In this document: positions 22,059 to 34,340 of the stretch, piece after piece
Numbering within the stretch: position 1 is the stretch's first letter
Layout of the letters: each line of letters begins with the position of its first letter
Assembly (NCBI GenBank): GCA_964036295.1
Contig: OZ038462.1
Span: 22,525,863 to 22,589,862 of the forward strand
DNA: 64,000 nucleotides
Direction of reading: 5' to 3'
From: Plumapathes pennacea
Lineage: Eukaryota > Cnidaria > Anthozoa > Antipatharia > Myriopathidae
Notes under the pieces: model-generated
What the model saw: the letters and a program-made list of their open reading frames with translations, nothing else
The model's database searches: none
What the model was told of the DNA's origin: nothing
Position numbers and translations under genes: made by a program

Positions 22059-25000
22059 TTAATTGGTCGTTTTATTTTGTGACATACCAGCGACGCACGC
22101 GGTCATAAAACACGCCATTGAGCCCGCGAGCAACGCTCGCAAAGCAACGGTCGCCATGTCACCACGCCTGCCCGGCGCCATGGGACCCAGTCCCCCTAGC
22201 TGAATGCCGATGGCGCTAAAGTTTGAGAAACCACACAGTGCGTAGGTGGCGATGATCTCAGAACGGATCTGTTGGACAAATCAGACGAAGATGAGTTGCA
22301 ATGACTTGCTCCACATTAAAAAAAATGACTACGCATGATCCTGCCCGCCCACCCCACTCAAATACGTTCATGACGTCACTTCCGTTGGTCAGCATTCGTC
22401 GCCATTACATTGTAACTCGGTCTGACTCGCTCGTGTACAAACCCCGTTTTTCTTGTGCACAAATTATGTTATAGAGGTTTTACGAGCTTCTAAACTGCAA
22501 AATCTGCAATTTGCAGTTTTTATGCAATGACCGCTGACTCCAGAATAAGGTGACCGCCTGGCCGAAGACTCCGGCGTATTTCCGCGATGTCGAGGAACAC
22601 GCTAAAAGAGCAGAAAAAGACAGACGCAAACGGACAGACACAGAGACCAACACAGAGGCCGAGATACTCAACAGACAAATAGCGACGACGTTTTCTCGCA
22701 CTGCTACTTGGAACCTTCTTCAATATGAAAACAATTGTAATAAATTTTAGATTCTGAGCTAACTTGAACGGGTTTTCTGGCGGATTCTGCGCCTGGCGCT
22801 GCGTGACTTAGGTTTTTGGTTTCACGAAAGACAATCAAAAACTGCTCTGTAGTTTTATAGTATCATTTTTCTAAGGCTCCGGTAGTTGAGTTCCACAACT
22901 TTTCAGTCAATCTTATGACGAAAACATACACAAGAGGCACAGACAGAAACATACACAGACGCTCGGAAAATGAACCACAGAGGGGTGGAGTGGGGACTAA
23001 CCGAAATCGTACGACCATCAAGAGATTCCCTCCTGTTCTTGATGTATCCTGACAGCTGGATGTAAGCCACGAACTCATTTAAAAACGTCTTGATGCCGAT
23101 CAGTTGTGCCACTATGTCACAATCCTCCCACTTGACGCCCATCATGAAGGCCAGGGGCCTCAGCACGTAGGAGCAGATATACTGGGAAGAGATAAAAGAG
23201 AGAATGTCAAGACAAAAGATGACTGGGAAACGTCCATAAGGAAGACCACACTGGCCTCAGCACATTGGAGCAGAAGAACTGGGAAGAGATTAAAGACTAA
23301 AGGACTGGGAAACGTCCATAAGGAAGGCCACAGGTCTCAGCACATTGGAACAGATGGACTGGGAAGAGATAAAGACTAAAGGACTGGGAAACGTCCACAA
23401 GGAAGGCCACAACGCGTGCACATTGGGACCTGGTGCCCACTTCAGTGCCTGAGCACAAGGTCACAGGCATTGTGCCCGAATCACAGTAGTGCCAAGTGAG
23501 AATCGTACTCCGGCACAATGATTAGGCACTAAATGTGAACGTAGCCATTTGACTTCGAAAAAAATGGCGGAACACCAGAAATAGCGGACACTGAAACAAA
23601 AGGAAAAACATGACAATTATGGCAGTCACTTGCACAAGCCCTACATCAAAGTAGGCATGGATTTCTTCTTACCTCGAAGGTGAACTCGGGATGCCCCACC
23701 ATGGATCCAAGCCAAGATAGCGTCGCATTGAAAAAAGCTAAGAAAGCCAAAAAGGCGATCAAATTGGCCGCGATATTTGCCACAAGCGCGATGGAAATGC
23801 TCGCTCCTTTGGCGGCTGCTTCAAGAACATTGCGTTCATCACTACAGGTGCAGAACAGAAAGCAAAGGAAAATTAAAACCTATTTGCGCACTGGAAGTAC
23901 ATATTTCTACCAATAAAGTGCATAACTTCTGAACGTTTGACAAACATAGAGTTAGGTTAAGGTTTCAGCCCCCCATCGCCCCCCTTTCCTAATGTTCGTA
24001 ATAACTACTTTCCAGCAATTTTTTTTATTAAAATGGCATCGATTGACGAAGCATAGGCATGTTTTATATCGCACTGTTTGTTATTAAACTGTCCAGTTGT
24101 CTCTACAGTAAAACCTCACTATCTCGAACTCTCAAGGGAACCGAGAAATAGTTCGAGATAGCGGGGTTTTACTATAATACTGTCTGTTATTGATAAAAAT
24201 AATTAATTGGCAAACATTACTGCGCCATCATTGACATCACAGGTGTTTTGATATTTTTGAACGAAACCAATTGATTACGAAACGGCCAACGGGGTCTCAA
24301 TTTCTTGAAATTTTGCTTCAAAATTTTGTTATGATCTTTCATATTTTACCACTTGATAAACTTACGGAGCATACATTAAAAAGTTTATAAAAGATTTTAA
24401 AGTAAAATTTCAAAATTATGAGAACTCTCTTGTAGGCCCCATATTGAGGGACATTAAGTTAAAATATATATAGTCTAGGGCGCCATTAATTGTTCCGATT
24501 CGGTTATTTAGTATTGCTTCAGCCTAATGTTTAAAAAAAAGGTGTCTCAACACTTGCAGTTGGTTCCCCGCCTCACCCTTCCCCATCCAGTGTATAGGCA
24601 ATCCCCTTAGTACCCCTCCACAGTATAAATTCGACCACTGACCTGTCGGGGAGCTCGATATCATCCTCGTGCAACGTCTCTGGTTCCTCGGTCTCCGGAT
24701 AAAGGAGTTTGGAAATTGCAAGAGCAGCAGGAGCCGACATCACTGAGGCGCTCAACAGATGCGAGGCGGACACGCCAAACCCAATGAACGCGGCCAACAC
24801 ACCACCGGCGATGGTCGCGAAACCTCCAGTCATGATTGCATGTATTTCAGACATTGTGCAATACTGCAGAAATGGGCGCACCAAAAGTGGGGCTTCCGTC
24901 TACAGACAGAGAGAGAGAGAGAGAGACGTAAGCAATGCCAAGGGTACCTTGCGATGAGTTTTAAAGCTTTATTACCATCTTTCCCAGACTGTGCAAGTCT

Positions 25001-27693
25001 CCGCTCAAGAACATCGTGACAACAATGTATATATTGAGTAGTCACACCTTTAGGTTTCACTGTATGGTCGAGGAATTGGAAGTGAGGGCAATGCTATTAG
25101 ATTGTGATCATTTCATTTGGTCATATGCACCTTCAGGTTTTAGGAATTTAAAGCATGGCCACTTAAGCAGAATCAAACTCAAACTAAAATAAAGCTCTCT
25201 CGAGCAAGGAATGTTTTCTCAAAATTCCGAGGGTTAAAGAAAAATATACATACACGGTAAGCGCGTTGTGCTGCTTTTAAAGAATAACCATGCCTCATTT
25301 TGTTTTGCCGTTCTCAGTTGTAAACATGTCTTTAACCAAGAACAGCACGCGTTATAAACATGGTTTTCAACCAATGAGAGGGTGCGTACTGTCCAAGTAT
25401 TTGTCCCACGTTACCTGTCCGATGAAGATGTTTCCAGCGGCGTTGAGGGACTCCACGGCAGACGTGCCCATGGTAACTTGCATCAGCCATGCGATTTTCT
25501 TGATGACAATTTGCATCAATCCAATGTAGTAACAAACGGAAATGAAGGAACTAAAGAACACAATGGTCGGAAGGACCTGCAAGAGAGCACTTGTTAATCC
25601 CTCGACTCTTGCTGAGCTCAGGATACAAATTCTCCGCACCACCCAATATGAAAATGTATGAGAAATAAAGTGAGAGTTTGGTGTTCGATCAGCTTACTTC
25701 AGCGAGCAAAGTGAAACTCTGAGAGAACGTTGAAGTCGATCTCAATAATCTCACTCGACCGCAATGCTTCGCGCGTTGTAATTGTTTTCATCCGGAGACT
25801 TGACATTCGACAAACAAATCAACGCCCAAATCATATAGAAACAAGACTTACTAGGTCTACTGCGTCAAAAAATTGTGATTGTGTAAGATTGTGATGTCAA
25901 GCGGAAGATCCCGCTAACGAAGTCGGAGCGCCCAAAGCATCATGGGAAACGCAAACACAAAGAGATCCCGGATGCGAACATAAACGGCAACCACGAACGA
26001 CGAACAGGATGTACAAAAACAGTACCAACGCGAAATTGAACGGCATCAGGACAATCTGGTCGTCATTAGAAACGAAAAAGCAAAAGGAAGAAAGGAAGTT
26101 TTATGGTTACCGTACCTTAAATGCGAAAAAGTGCACTTTGTAGTTTTCTCCGAATACAAACGCAGATCCCACATCGGTGTATTCCAGGAAAATTTGTACT
26201 TCATCACCGAGAGCCTTGAAGGCCTTGAAGCCAGCTTCTGTTCTTAGAATCAACAAACCAAAGATGAACTGAAGACCGAGGCCCCAGATAACCGGACGCC
26301 ATTTTACCTATTGGAAGGAAATACGTTGTATTGTAAAACTTGATGTAGACATTCAGGTTATGATGGTGATTGAGATGGTGATGACAATGTTATGGTGACT
26401 GGTGATGATGATAATCGTAATCATAATGGTGATATCATCATGATAATGATGCTCATTTGGTGATGATGGGTGATGATAACGGTTGCGATGAGGTGATGAT
26501 GGCGACAATGATGATGGTGATAGTTATGATAATGATACTAAGAATAATGATAATGGTGATGATTACGGCAGTGATAATGATAATGGTGATGGTAGTGCTA
26601 CAAGATAATAATTGAAAACATATTTCGTTTGTAAACATTGGTATGTAAACATTACCCTTCGGCGTCTCTTAGAGCAAATCCAACAGAACGCGACGCAAAG
26701 CAGCAATCCACCCACAGAAATAAATCGTTCTTTTTCTTTAGCTGTATCAAGTCCAAACAAGAGCCCCAGCAGAATCAAAAAGATCACAAGCAGTACCCTG
26801 CGAAAAACAAATTGTCAGTAATATGATATCAGCAAAATAAAATCGGTCCATAACTCAATACGATTATCGGCCGTGCGGTCACCCTATTTTTGATTCAGCG
26901 GTCATCCTACAAAACTGTGGATTCAAGCTGCACATTTTGTTGTCAGTGTAACGTTCGTAAAACGTCAAGACGTAGCCAAGAAACTCATTACTAGGACTTT
27001 ATACCCAATATAAGTTAGTTCGATGCATTTTCTATAACAAAATGCCGTGCATAAAGAAAAAAGAGGCTGGCATTAACACGATGTGAAATTTTACCTCGAT
27101 CTAGAAGAAGTTACTAGATAGCAATGGCGAGGGACACTGATCTTCGACACTTTACTTACCAGCGTAACCAATACCACTGCTCCTGAAGAACATCCACAAC
27201 AGGCTTGATAGCAGCATGGTAGATTTGCCTCCCAAACCGGTCCCGGATAATCATATACACCATGCAGAACCACAAGAACATAGTAAGAAAAAAGAGCCAC
27301 TTGACTTTGTCAAAGCCACTATATGCTATGGCCACGATGGAGTAAATGAACAGCATTATAGTGATGGGGATTACGACGAGAGAGAAAGAATGCTTCCTCC
27401 AGATTTCAGCAAACTTGGATCTCTCTGGAACATTGTCCCAGTTGCTTTGTGGCGATGGTGAGGCCATAGAGTCCTTTGATTGCTTGAAATCTTCGAGCTC
27501 GAGGGGATCTTGCTGCGTGTAGAAAAAGTGAGTGTCATGCAATACTAGTGGTAAAGTGTGACGGCACAAAATGATATTTTGTTCTGAATAAACAACAAAC
27601 AAATATCAGAACATAAATATCTGATAAAATAACAGTATCAGATAAAATAACAGTGATGATGATGATGATGATGATGTCGAGGATGATGACGAC

Positions 27694-27739
<46 letters not shown>

Positions 27740-29795
27740 TCGAGGATGATGATGATGATGATGATGATGATGTCGAGGATGATGACGATGATGATGAAAT
27801 AACCAAGCTAACATCAAATTACAAGTTTGTATTTGTATTGTTTATTTGAATAAGGGCTGATCTAAACTCTATGTAAGCATCTTAAGACAAACCTCTAAGC
27901 TTTCACAACGGGATATGAAGATACAAAAGATGGGACACTGCAAATTGTCAAGCAATATTATGTCATCGACTAATAAATCAGTACGAGCTCAATTAAAATT
28001 CGATATTTCCAGCTTATGCTCTGATGTGTTGTTTAATATTTGTCCATAGAAGTTGACACAGAGTTCGAAAAAACGGGAACAAATATCTGTTCGAAATAGC
28101 AGCGAGTTCGAAGTAGCCGATAGTAAATGACAGAAAACATGACGGTAAATCCAAGGGGATGCGGCTTGACTTCGAAATAACGGGGGATTCGAATTAACCG
28201 AGTTCGAAAAAGTGGGGTTCGACTGTACTCTTTCGTCAATCAAAAGAAAGGAATGAAATGCCGCTACAACGATTTGATTTGAACGGTTTGATAAGTTTTG
28301 ATGATTGAATCGAGTAATATGCTTCTTAAGCAGCCAAAGGGCCCCGCGGTAACTGGACTGTTTTGATAGTTGACAATTAACTAAGCATCCAGAGAAAAAC
28401 GACAGCTTCTTCGAAGTTTGATGACAGCTCACCGACATCTTCGGCGACAAAGCGCTTTTTTTTCACTTGACAAGTTGTCATCAGTCGACAAAAATCTCAA
28501 GTGGGACCATTGTGGCACGTTGCGTGACAACTGAAAGCAGTAAATGAAACAAGGCTCACGCTCGAAATGTCTCTCACAGTTACCATGGCATGTTGTGCTC
28601 CACGCCGACGAAGTCCAGTTCTAGTCGGCTCGTTCTAGTTCGCTTTCCAATGAGACAAAACATCCTTATATCACTCCTCGACGACAAACTCCAGGGAGAG
28701 GGAGGCATTTGCGAATATCGTATTTTTTGTATTTACATAACCTCGTAAAACTCCGGTCGCTTACGATTCGAGAACACGTCAGCAGCGGCGAGTCTTCCAT
28801 GTTTTCTTCGAATGTTTCTCATAAGTGAAATATTGCTTCGTTTGACTTCCAACATCTGACTTGCCGTATAAACTTCGAAGACTGGTGTGATGCCCGAAAG
28901 GGCATCTCACGCCAAAGATCAGTGTTGGGCTGACTTTGTTGTACCAGGTTTATCCGAGGTATTGGCCTGTATTATGCACGAACATAATACGACTGACGAA
29001 CTTTCATGAGCACTGGAGTGTATCCCTTAAACACACTTTAGTCCGTGGCAAAGCAGTACATACCTTGTGCGGGAAGAACAATTTCACCCGGGATATAACG
29101 GCATGTGTGTCTGTAGTAAATCGTATTGTGCGAATTGTACTCAAATCTTGAGTTTCTTTTAATGGTTTTGAATTATGCACTCTCTACCGACTTGTCACTG
29201 GGGGGTCTTTCAACCTTACTTCATTTATATAAATGGAATTTTACAGCTCGAGGAAGTGGTCAGTCGACATCAAGTAGAAATATTCTGGGCAGTTAGCCAG
29301 TTCAACAAAAGAAAAACCGAGTACGTTTTAGAAAGGTCCAGGGACTTTAAGATACACGACGTCAATAAAATTAGTTGCACTAGACAAAAGTAGAACGTGA
29401 GTATCTGAAGTTGACATGATCTCGGGATCGTCGTTCTCTTGCGTGCGACTTCAAATGCTTCCTTTTAGGTTGTTAACAGGACATGGACGACATTTCGAGA
29501 AATTGCGACAGTCGTTCTTCCTAGTAAGAGATACTAAAATAACCTCGGCAAGAACGGAACAAGTTGAGCAACCTAAGAATAAGGAAAGTTACAAAGACAA
29601 AAGAAATATTGAAACACTCTTTTCCTGATTCTTTCTTTGCCGTGGCCGTTGTAGCCCTCAATTAAACTCCAAAATGCCGGCGTAACCGAGCCGCAACGGA
29701 CCAGAACCTTCTGTCGTATTTTAAACATTAAACCGAAATCTTATATTCACTGAACTCGACAAGTAGCAATAAGGTCCGTAACTTACCGAGGCCAT
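22059..29795 (-). CDS. SLC28A3: Concentrative nucleoside transporter (SLC28/CNT family), nine exons
   Basis: Predicted Na+-coupled importer of nucleosides in the plasma membrane (family knowledge). Exons, 5' to 3': 29787-29795 (codes MAS), 27160-27512, 26656-26797, 26116-26307, 25415-25576, 24643-24899, 23673-23841, 23002-23181, 22059-22268. Phases match throughout; about 557 residues. Motifs in order: [38 protein letters not shown] joined to [75 protein letters not shown] and [16 protein letters not shown]. These are the CNT core and substrate/Na+ site regions. It ends [14 protein letters not shown] and TAA, although GTATGT in that stretch could act as a donor to a further exon. The member number is a guess; SLC28 is secure. 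The first exon is the least certain: ATG TCG before a GTGAGC donor at 28435-28440 is an alternative. Confidence 0.9.
23161..23406. repeat. Minisatellite copied from the 5' edge of an SLC28 exon
   Basis: Three units of about 80-100 bp, each holding CTCAGCAC, a GGAGCAGA-type stretch, ACTGGGAAGAGAT and GGGAAACGTCCA. On the coding (minus) strand each unit repeats the acceptor TCTCTTCCCAG and the first codons of exon 23002-23181, giving decoy acceptors upstream of the real one. The duplicate locus has its own version at 54412-54600. Confidence 0.7.
24106..24174. mobile_element. 69-bp palindromic TA-flanked MITE
   Basis: CAGTAAAACC...CTATCTCGAACT is mirrored by AGTTCGAGATAG...GGTTTTACTA, with TA on both sides. 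Nearly all of the element is inverted repeat, making it a minimal MITE of the TCGAA-motif family seen at 1498-1647. In an SLC28 intron. Confidence 0.75.
24903..24928. repeat. (GA)n microsatellite in SLC28 intron
   Basis: A short AG/GA run directly upstream, in the gene's sense, of the acceptor of exon 24643-24899, so it falls within the polypyrimidine region on the coding strand. Confidence 0.75.
26355..26600. repeat. GAT-type microsatellite in SLC28 intron
   Basis: Imperfect GATGATGAT, GGTGAT and GATAAT units between exons 26116-26307 and 26656-26797. Confidence 0.8.
27653..27800. repeat. (GAT)n microsatellite with CGAGGAT variants
   Basis: Nearly pure GAT array with three GATGTCGAGGAT interruptions at intervals, suggesting higher-order duplication. 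In SLC28 intron 1; the poly-Ser reading frame here is an artefact. Confidence 0.9.
28055..28230. mobile_element. TTCGAA-motif MITE relic
   Basis: Repeated GTTCGAA, ATTCGAA and CTTCGAAATA motifs, ending GGGGTTCGACTG before TA. Same general class as 24106-24174, with CAGTCGAACCCC-type ends. The left end is not resolved. Confidence 0.5.
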
Positions 29796-30584
29796 TTCAA
29801 TACGGGTCCGATTTTCTTTTCCTGATCACGAATGCCCAGTGAGAATCAACGGAATCAACAATGTGCCGCTTCGTTCGCACGCTATCAATCACAGTAAACA
29901 ACTTAAAATTTGGAGTGGAAAACTGGGAATGAGTCGAGAACAATGTTCAAACTGGCATGCATGGAATGTGTTACCTTTAAAGCACGGAATGAGATAAACA
30001 ATAACAAACCGATCGCGGCGATCAAAGAGTTATTAAAACTTTTGTGGAAGTCTTTCACCAGCGATACAATGTATTGCCGATATTAAGAACCTCCAAGGGA
30101 ATGAGTTATCGGAGGTAAAAATTATACAGGGAAGACAAATCAAAGGGAACTTTCGGGTTCGAGTTATCGGGATTCCATTGTATTTCAGAAAATCGCTGAA
30201 AATTTGTCCGGAAATCTGCATAGAGCTGGAGTTTCATGTGCTATAGTGGCCGTCACTGATTTACTAGTCGTCTTTGTTAATGTGCTGCAAAAACTTAGCT
30301 CGGCGATCATGTATCTTTCACAAATATGTCATGCATGGCTCAACTTCAGATTCAGGCCTGACCGAACTTCCATTCGATATCGCTGCGGTAGTATAATCGA
30401 TATAATTGCTGAAAAAAAAACGCTGTGAAATCGGAACAATTATTTAGAAATATAACATGCACAGACAGAAATGGAAAACCGGTCAGCTATCAATATTACA
30501 GTATCTTAACTTTCTTGGGGTGAGCTCATATGAAAACCAGGCTTGGATCTGAAGTGAAGTGAAGTGCGTGAAACACATACAGAA
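28441..30584. other. SLC28 intron 1 and region upstream
   Basis: Contains the short first exon at 29787-29795. A relic of TTCGAA/TTATCGG-type MITE lies near 30090-30180, ending GGATTCCATTGTA. The stretch 28690-28735 resembles the 3' end of the Helitron family (AGGGAGAGGG, then GCGAATATCGTATTTT) but has no CTAG end. No other exon is convincing. Confidence 0.5.
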
Positions 30585-30699
30585 CTAGACTGGCCTTGCC
30601 AGTGAGCTCGCGGCGTGAGTTGGGTCGAGACCAGAATATAAAATGAAAGTAGGGGTCTCAGAGCGGACTCCCAAGAGAGACTTCCATTTTCTCACCATA

Positions 30700-30800
30700 A
30701 AAATATCACACAGTATAGAGAACTTGGCTTTTGACACCTTGATTAAACTAAAAAATATTATTACAACACTCATACACTTGCTTCTTAAAGGTTGAGCGAC
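30700..30800. repeat. Dispersed repeat copy (family R1) inside Helitron-like copy A
   Basis: Contains CACAGTATAGAGAACTTGGC and TTTTGACA, then a TTAAAGGTTGAG-type tract. The equivalent stretch occurs in copy B (63300-63410), so R1 is carried along with the element. Confidence 0.6.
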
Positions 30801-31905
30801 CCTGCATCTTGAGAATGCGTGACATATCTTTTTATGTACAATCGATTATGACAGTTTGACCTTGACTCATATTTCTAATCAGAGGCCACGATTAATCCAG
30901 CCTTCGCTTCACTACTTATGTGTTTTCTTTTATTAACTCAATACGTTTCTTCTATCAGGCTTTCGAGTATTCGTGCTCTGTAACAAATATAAAATTGAAA
31001 GCGAGGAATGTCACACGAGAGATGTTTACAATATCATTGCGGTTTTGTTCACAGTGTGTTCAGTCAGTTTGTGACTGCAAACTCAATCCTCAGAATTATT
31101 TCGGTGTATTTTTTATTTCTGGTATTTAATGAACATTGCGAAACAAAGGCTACATGATCGAATGAAAGAAACACTTCAACAGGCAACGTACGATACGCAG
31201 AAGAATTTTATGAGGCAACAGATGTCATGTACAGAGTAAAGCATAAAGCGTCATTGTTTTACGGCTAAAGCTCACCGTAGCTTTGGTTTCTGTTTTCGCC
31301 CTGTTATCTTCCCAAAAGTATTTCGTGTCGCCACAGAAAGTTTCGTCGGGACTAAATACTTATCGGCGACAGAGATATTTGCAATACCCCAGCGGTATCC
31401 ATCAAACATTTGTTTACGGCTATTCTCAAAGCTTGTGCGGCGAACGCGAGCCAAAATCTTTTCCTAAAATCCAGTTTATCCGTGCTTATTCCACAGAGCC
31501 AAATGGCGTTGAGTTTGAATGGGATGCAGTTAACTTTTTCGCTTTACTACTTATGTGTTTTCTTTTATTAACTCAATAGGTTTTTCTATCAGGCTTTCGA
31601 GTATTCGTGCTCTGTAACAAATATAAAATTGAAAGCGAGGAATGTCACACGAGAGATGTTTACAATATCATTGCGGTTTTGTTCACAGTGTGTTCAGTCC
31701 ATTTGTGACTGCAAACTCAATCCTCAGAATTATTTCGGTTTATTTTTCATTTCTGGTATTCAATGACCATTGCGAAACAAAGGCTACATGATCGAATGAA
31801 AGAAACACTTCAACAGGCAATGTACGATACGCAGAAGAATTTTATGAGGCAACAGATGTCATGTACAGAGTAAAGCATAAAGCGTCATTGTTTTACGGCT
31901 AAAGC

Positions 31906-32160
31906 TCACCGTAGCTTTGGTTTCTGTTTTCGCCCTGTTATCTTCCCAAAAGTATTTCGTGTCGCCACAGAAAGTTTCGTCGGGACTAAATATTTATCGG
32001 CGACAGCGGTATCCATCAAATATTTGTTTACGGCTATTCTCAAAACTTCCGCGGCGAACGCGAGCCAAAATCGTTCCCGAAAATCCAGTTTATCCGTGCA
32101 TATTCCACAGAGCCAAATGGTGTTGAGTTTGGATGGAATGCAGTTAACTTTTACACACAA
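31906..32160 (-). CDS. 84-residue ORF of Helitron-like family (copy A)
   Basis: Begins MCVKVNCIPSKLNTIWLCGI and ends ATRNTFGKITGRKQKPKLR. The same frame, full length with about five substitutions, occurs at 62568-62822 in copy B, and a truncated partner at 31272-31454 in the first half of the internal duplication. No known domain. The substitutions are mostly amino-acid changing, so there is no sign of selection on the protein; coding status is doubtful. Confidence 0.3.
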   Translation of the reverse strand: MCVKVNCIPSKLNTIWLCGICTDKLDFRERFWLAFAAEVLRIAVNKYLMDTAVADKYLVPTKLSVATRNTFGKITGRKQKPKLR

Positions 32161-32336
32161 GTAACGAGCAATTCACTGGCCACATCTCGAGTTGTTTAGC
32201 GAAGTCAATTACGTCATCGCCCAGCACGTGATAATATGAACCAATCACCGTGTGCTGATTCTCGACTCACAAAAAGGAAAAAAATGAAAATAAAAATTTG
32301 CGTTTTTAAGCTCGCTTGGGCCCCAGGCCCCCGCGA

Positions 32337-33054
32337 TCAAAAAGGAGCAAAGGAGCTCTACAATTTAAAACTAACTTCAGATATATTGAGAAAAGAAAAT
32401 ATCCTTATCCTGGCTAAAGGATTCACAAAAACATGTTGAGGTGTTGTCTTAGTATGTAGTCACGATGTAAGGGAGTCAGTTGAGCGCCTATGCTTGGTAG
32501 CACAATACAGAGACTTTGACGATTGAATGCTAACTAAATCCTTTGAGCACAGGCGACGGAACAGTGAAAGTACACATTTCCCGGCTTTCTGAAAACTTGC
32601 CCACCTTGAAAACATTCCCATTTCTGTTCGAAACAACGACAAAATAAAAAATCAGCCGGTGGATCACTTATTACGCCACAGAGCTGCTTGAGTGCATGGA
32701 TTGAATCAAGAGACCATAAGGTCTCTCAAGTGAGTACAATTCGGTGCATTGCCGGCGAGAACGCGATAAGGACGTACCATATGTGGCTGTGGCTGTACAG
32801 CAGTAAAACTCGGATTTGTGGACTTGGATGGAGCAGCTGATAAACTTATGACTGTTGCTCTGAGTGTCGGGGCTGTGGCTTTCTAGGGTGTGAAGTAGGT
32901 AGGACTTGAGACACGTTTTCAGACCCGATTACGATTCTTTGCACAGTAGAAGAGGACTGCGGGGTACTGTGTATCCAAGTCAGCCATTGACCCTATATTT
33001 CAGACCGGTCCCCCAAACTCATAGCCAGGGATATTTGTCGTCTCGGCGCGAGGC
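32337..33054. other. Intergenic, nothing recognised
   Basis: Lies between the Helitron-like element and the kinesin gene's 3' end. No exon, repeat or RNA gene could be supported. Confidence 0.5.
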
Positions 33055-33711
33055 TTACTTGGGGACTTTTGATACGTTCTTGACAGCTTTCCCGAGCTGA
33101 ACTTGCTTGACAGCAGAGCCAAAGTGAAGCGTACTCAAAGTCTCAGCAACATTACTGAAAGAGGGACTGACATTCACAAAAACGCACGCTTTTCCGTCTC
33201 CACCAAGCGAACTCTGCAACAACTGTGTGAGCTTCGAATTTCTATATGGCACGTGCATAGCATTCGTCCTTAGCGCCATAAACACCTGTCCTAAAGCCGT
33301 TAGTGATTTGTTGATGGCGGCTGCTTCGACAAGTCTCTGTCCGGTGGCTTCGGTCTTGGAGATTCGTTCCGATCCGGCCAGGCCGACCAGAGTTAGCGTT
33401 CCGTGCGAGACGGCGTGCGAGATGTGATCCGAACCCTGAACGCGCAAAACGAGGAGAAGATGCGAACGGGAGCTGTTTGTGTTCATTTGGTGGAGCCCAC
33501 GGAACGATTGTCGTGGCCTGGCGTAAAAAGATACACAAACAAACAAACAAACAAATAAACACCAACTTTAAAATTTGCAAATTTGAGTCAAGCATCGTCA
33601 GTCAGCGTAAACCGCCGTTAGACAAGGAAAATAGTGAAGGACTTACAGATTTAAAGAGCTACAGTCCACGAATTCAAGCAAATTCGAAAACTAAGGGCAC
33701 GCGTTTGTTTG

Positions 33712-33950
33712 AGATGTTACTAAAACGAGGAATGGGGAATGGGGAATGCCATCAAAGAAGCCGACAGAGCTAGGGTTAGGTTTAGAGTTGGTTTTAGGGT
33801 TAGGTTATGGTTATGATTAGTTGTACCACAAACCACAAGTAGAACCACAAACCTAACCCTAAAACTAACCCTACGAAATTTAGCTCTGTCGGCTTCTTCG
33901 ATCTCATTCCCCATTCCCCATTCCACGTTTTAGTAACATCCGTTCGTTTG
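33712..33950. mobile_element. Foldback MITE with telomere-like interior, in kinesin intron
   Basis: The left arm GATGTTACTAAAACG...GGAATGGGGAATGGGGAATG is inverted at the right (CATTCCCCATTCCCCATTCC, then CGTTTTAGTAACATC). Between lie AAGAAGCCGACAGAGCTA and its inverse, and degenerate TTAGGG units on both strands (AGGGTTAGGTT, CCTAACCCTAAAAC). Confidence 0.7.
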
Positions 33951-34340
33951 CGGGACTATTCTGGAATAAGAATAGCCGGAATAACGCACACACGCGCGTT
34001 TGCCTGGGAGCTATTTCTATTCCGGAATATTGGATTATATTCCGCCTATTCTGCTCCAGGGGCATAATAGCTAGAATATTCTGGAATAATGATTTCATTT
34101 GTCATTTGTTCGTGAAAACAAAGATGGCGACGTTTTCGGACGCGAACGAAAACTCATTCAGCCGAACCAAGGGAAAAGATGACATTTTCTTGGAAGCACA
34201 GATGATAATCTGTACCTAATTGCAAATTTTAAGGAATACTGTGAGACTCTTTTGCGTCAAAAACCGCAAGCTCGTCAGAATAACCGTTCGTTTAGGAAAT
34301 GAGAATATGTATATTCCGGAATAGTGCCAAACAAACACGC
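33944..34340. mobile_element. MITE-like element with GGAATATTCC motifs in kinesin intron
   Basis: Outer ends CGTTCGTTTGCGGGACTATT and (inverted) GTTTGGCACTATTCCGGAAT are imperfect inverted repeats; internal motifs TATTCCGGAATA and TCTGGAATAA recur on both strands. Overlaps the end of the preceding foldback; exact boundary unresolved. Confidence 0.45.

Larger units (their letters stand above)
30585..32336 (-). mobile_element. Second Helitron-like family, copy A, with internal tandem duplication
   Basis: Read on the minus strand it starts TCGCGGGGGCCTGGGGCCC after A and ends ACTGGCAAGGCCAGT then CTAG before T. The ACTGGC-AAG-GCCAGT hairpin beside CTAG and the A/T insertion site fit Helitron ends. 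Copy B is at 62400-63526. Copy A holds a direct duplication of about 635 bp (about 30900-31530 repeated at 31540-32160). It carries an 84-residue frame (31906-32160, minus). Confidence 0.55.

Noticed and set aside
27606-27806. Poly-serine protein
   Set aside because: Translation of a GAT microsatellite in an SLC28 intron.
32460-32642. 60-residue minus-strand protein
   Set aside because: Isolated small frame without homology, splice context or codon features distinguishing it from chance.
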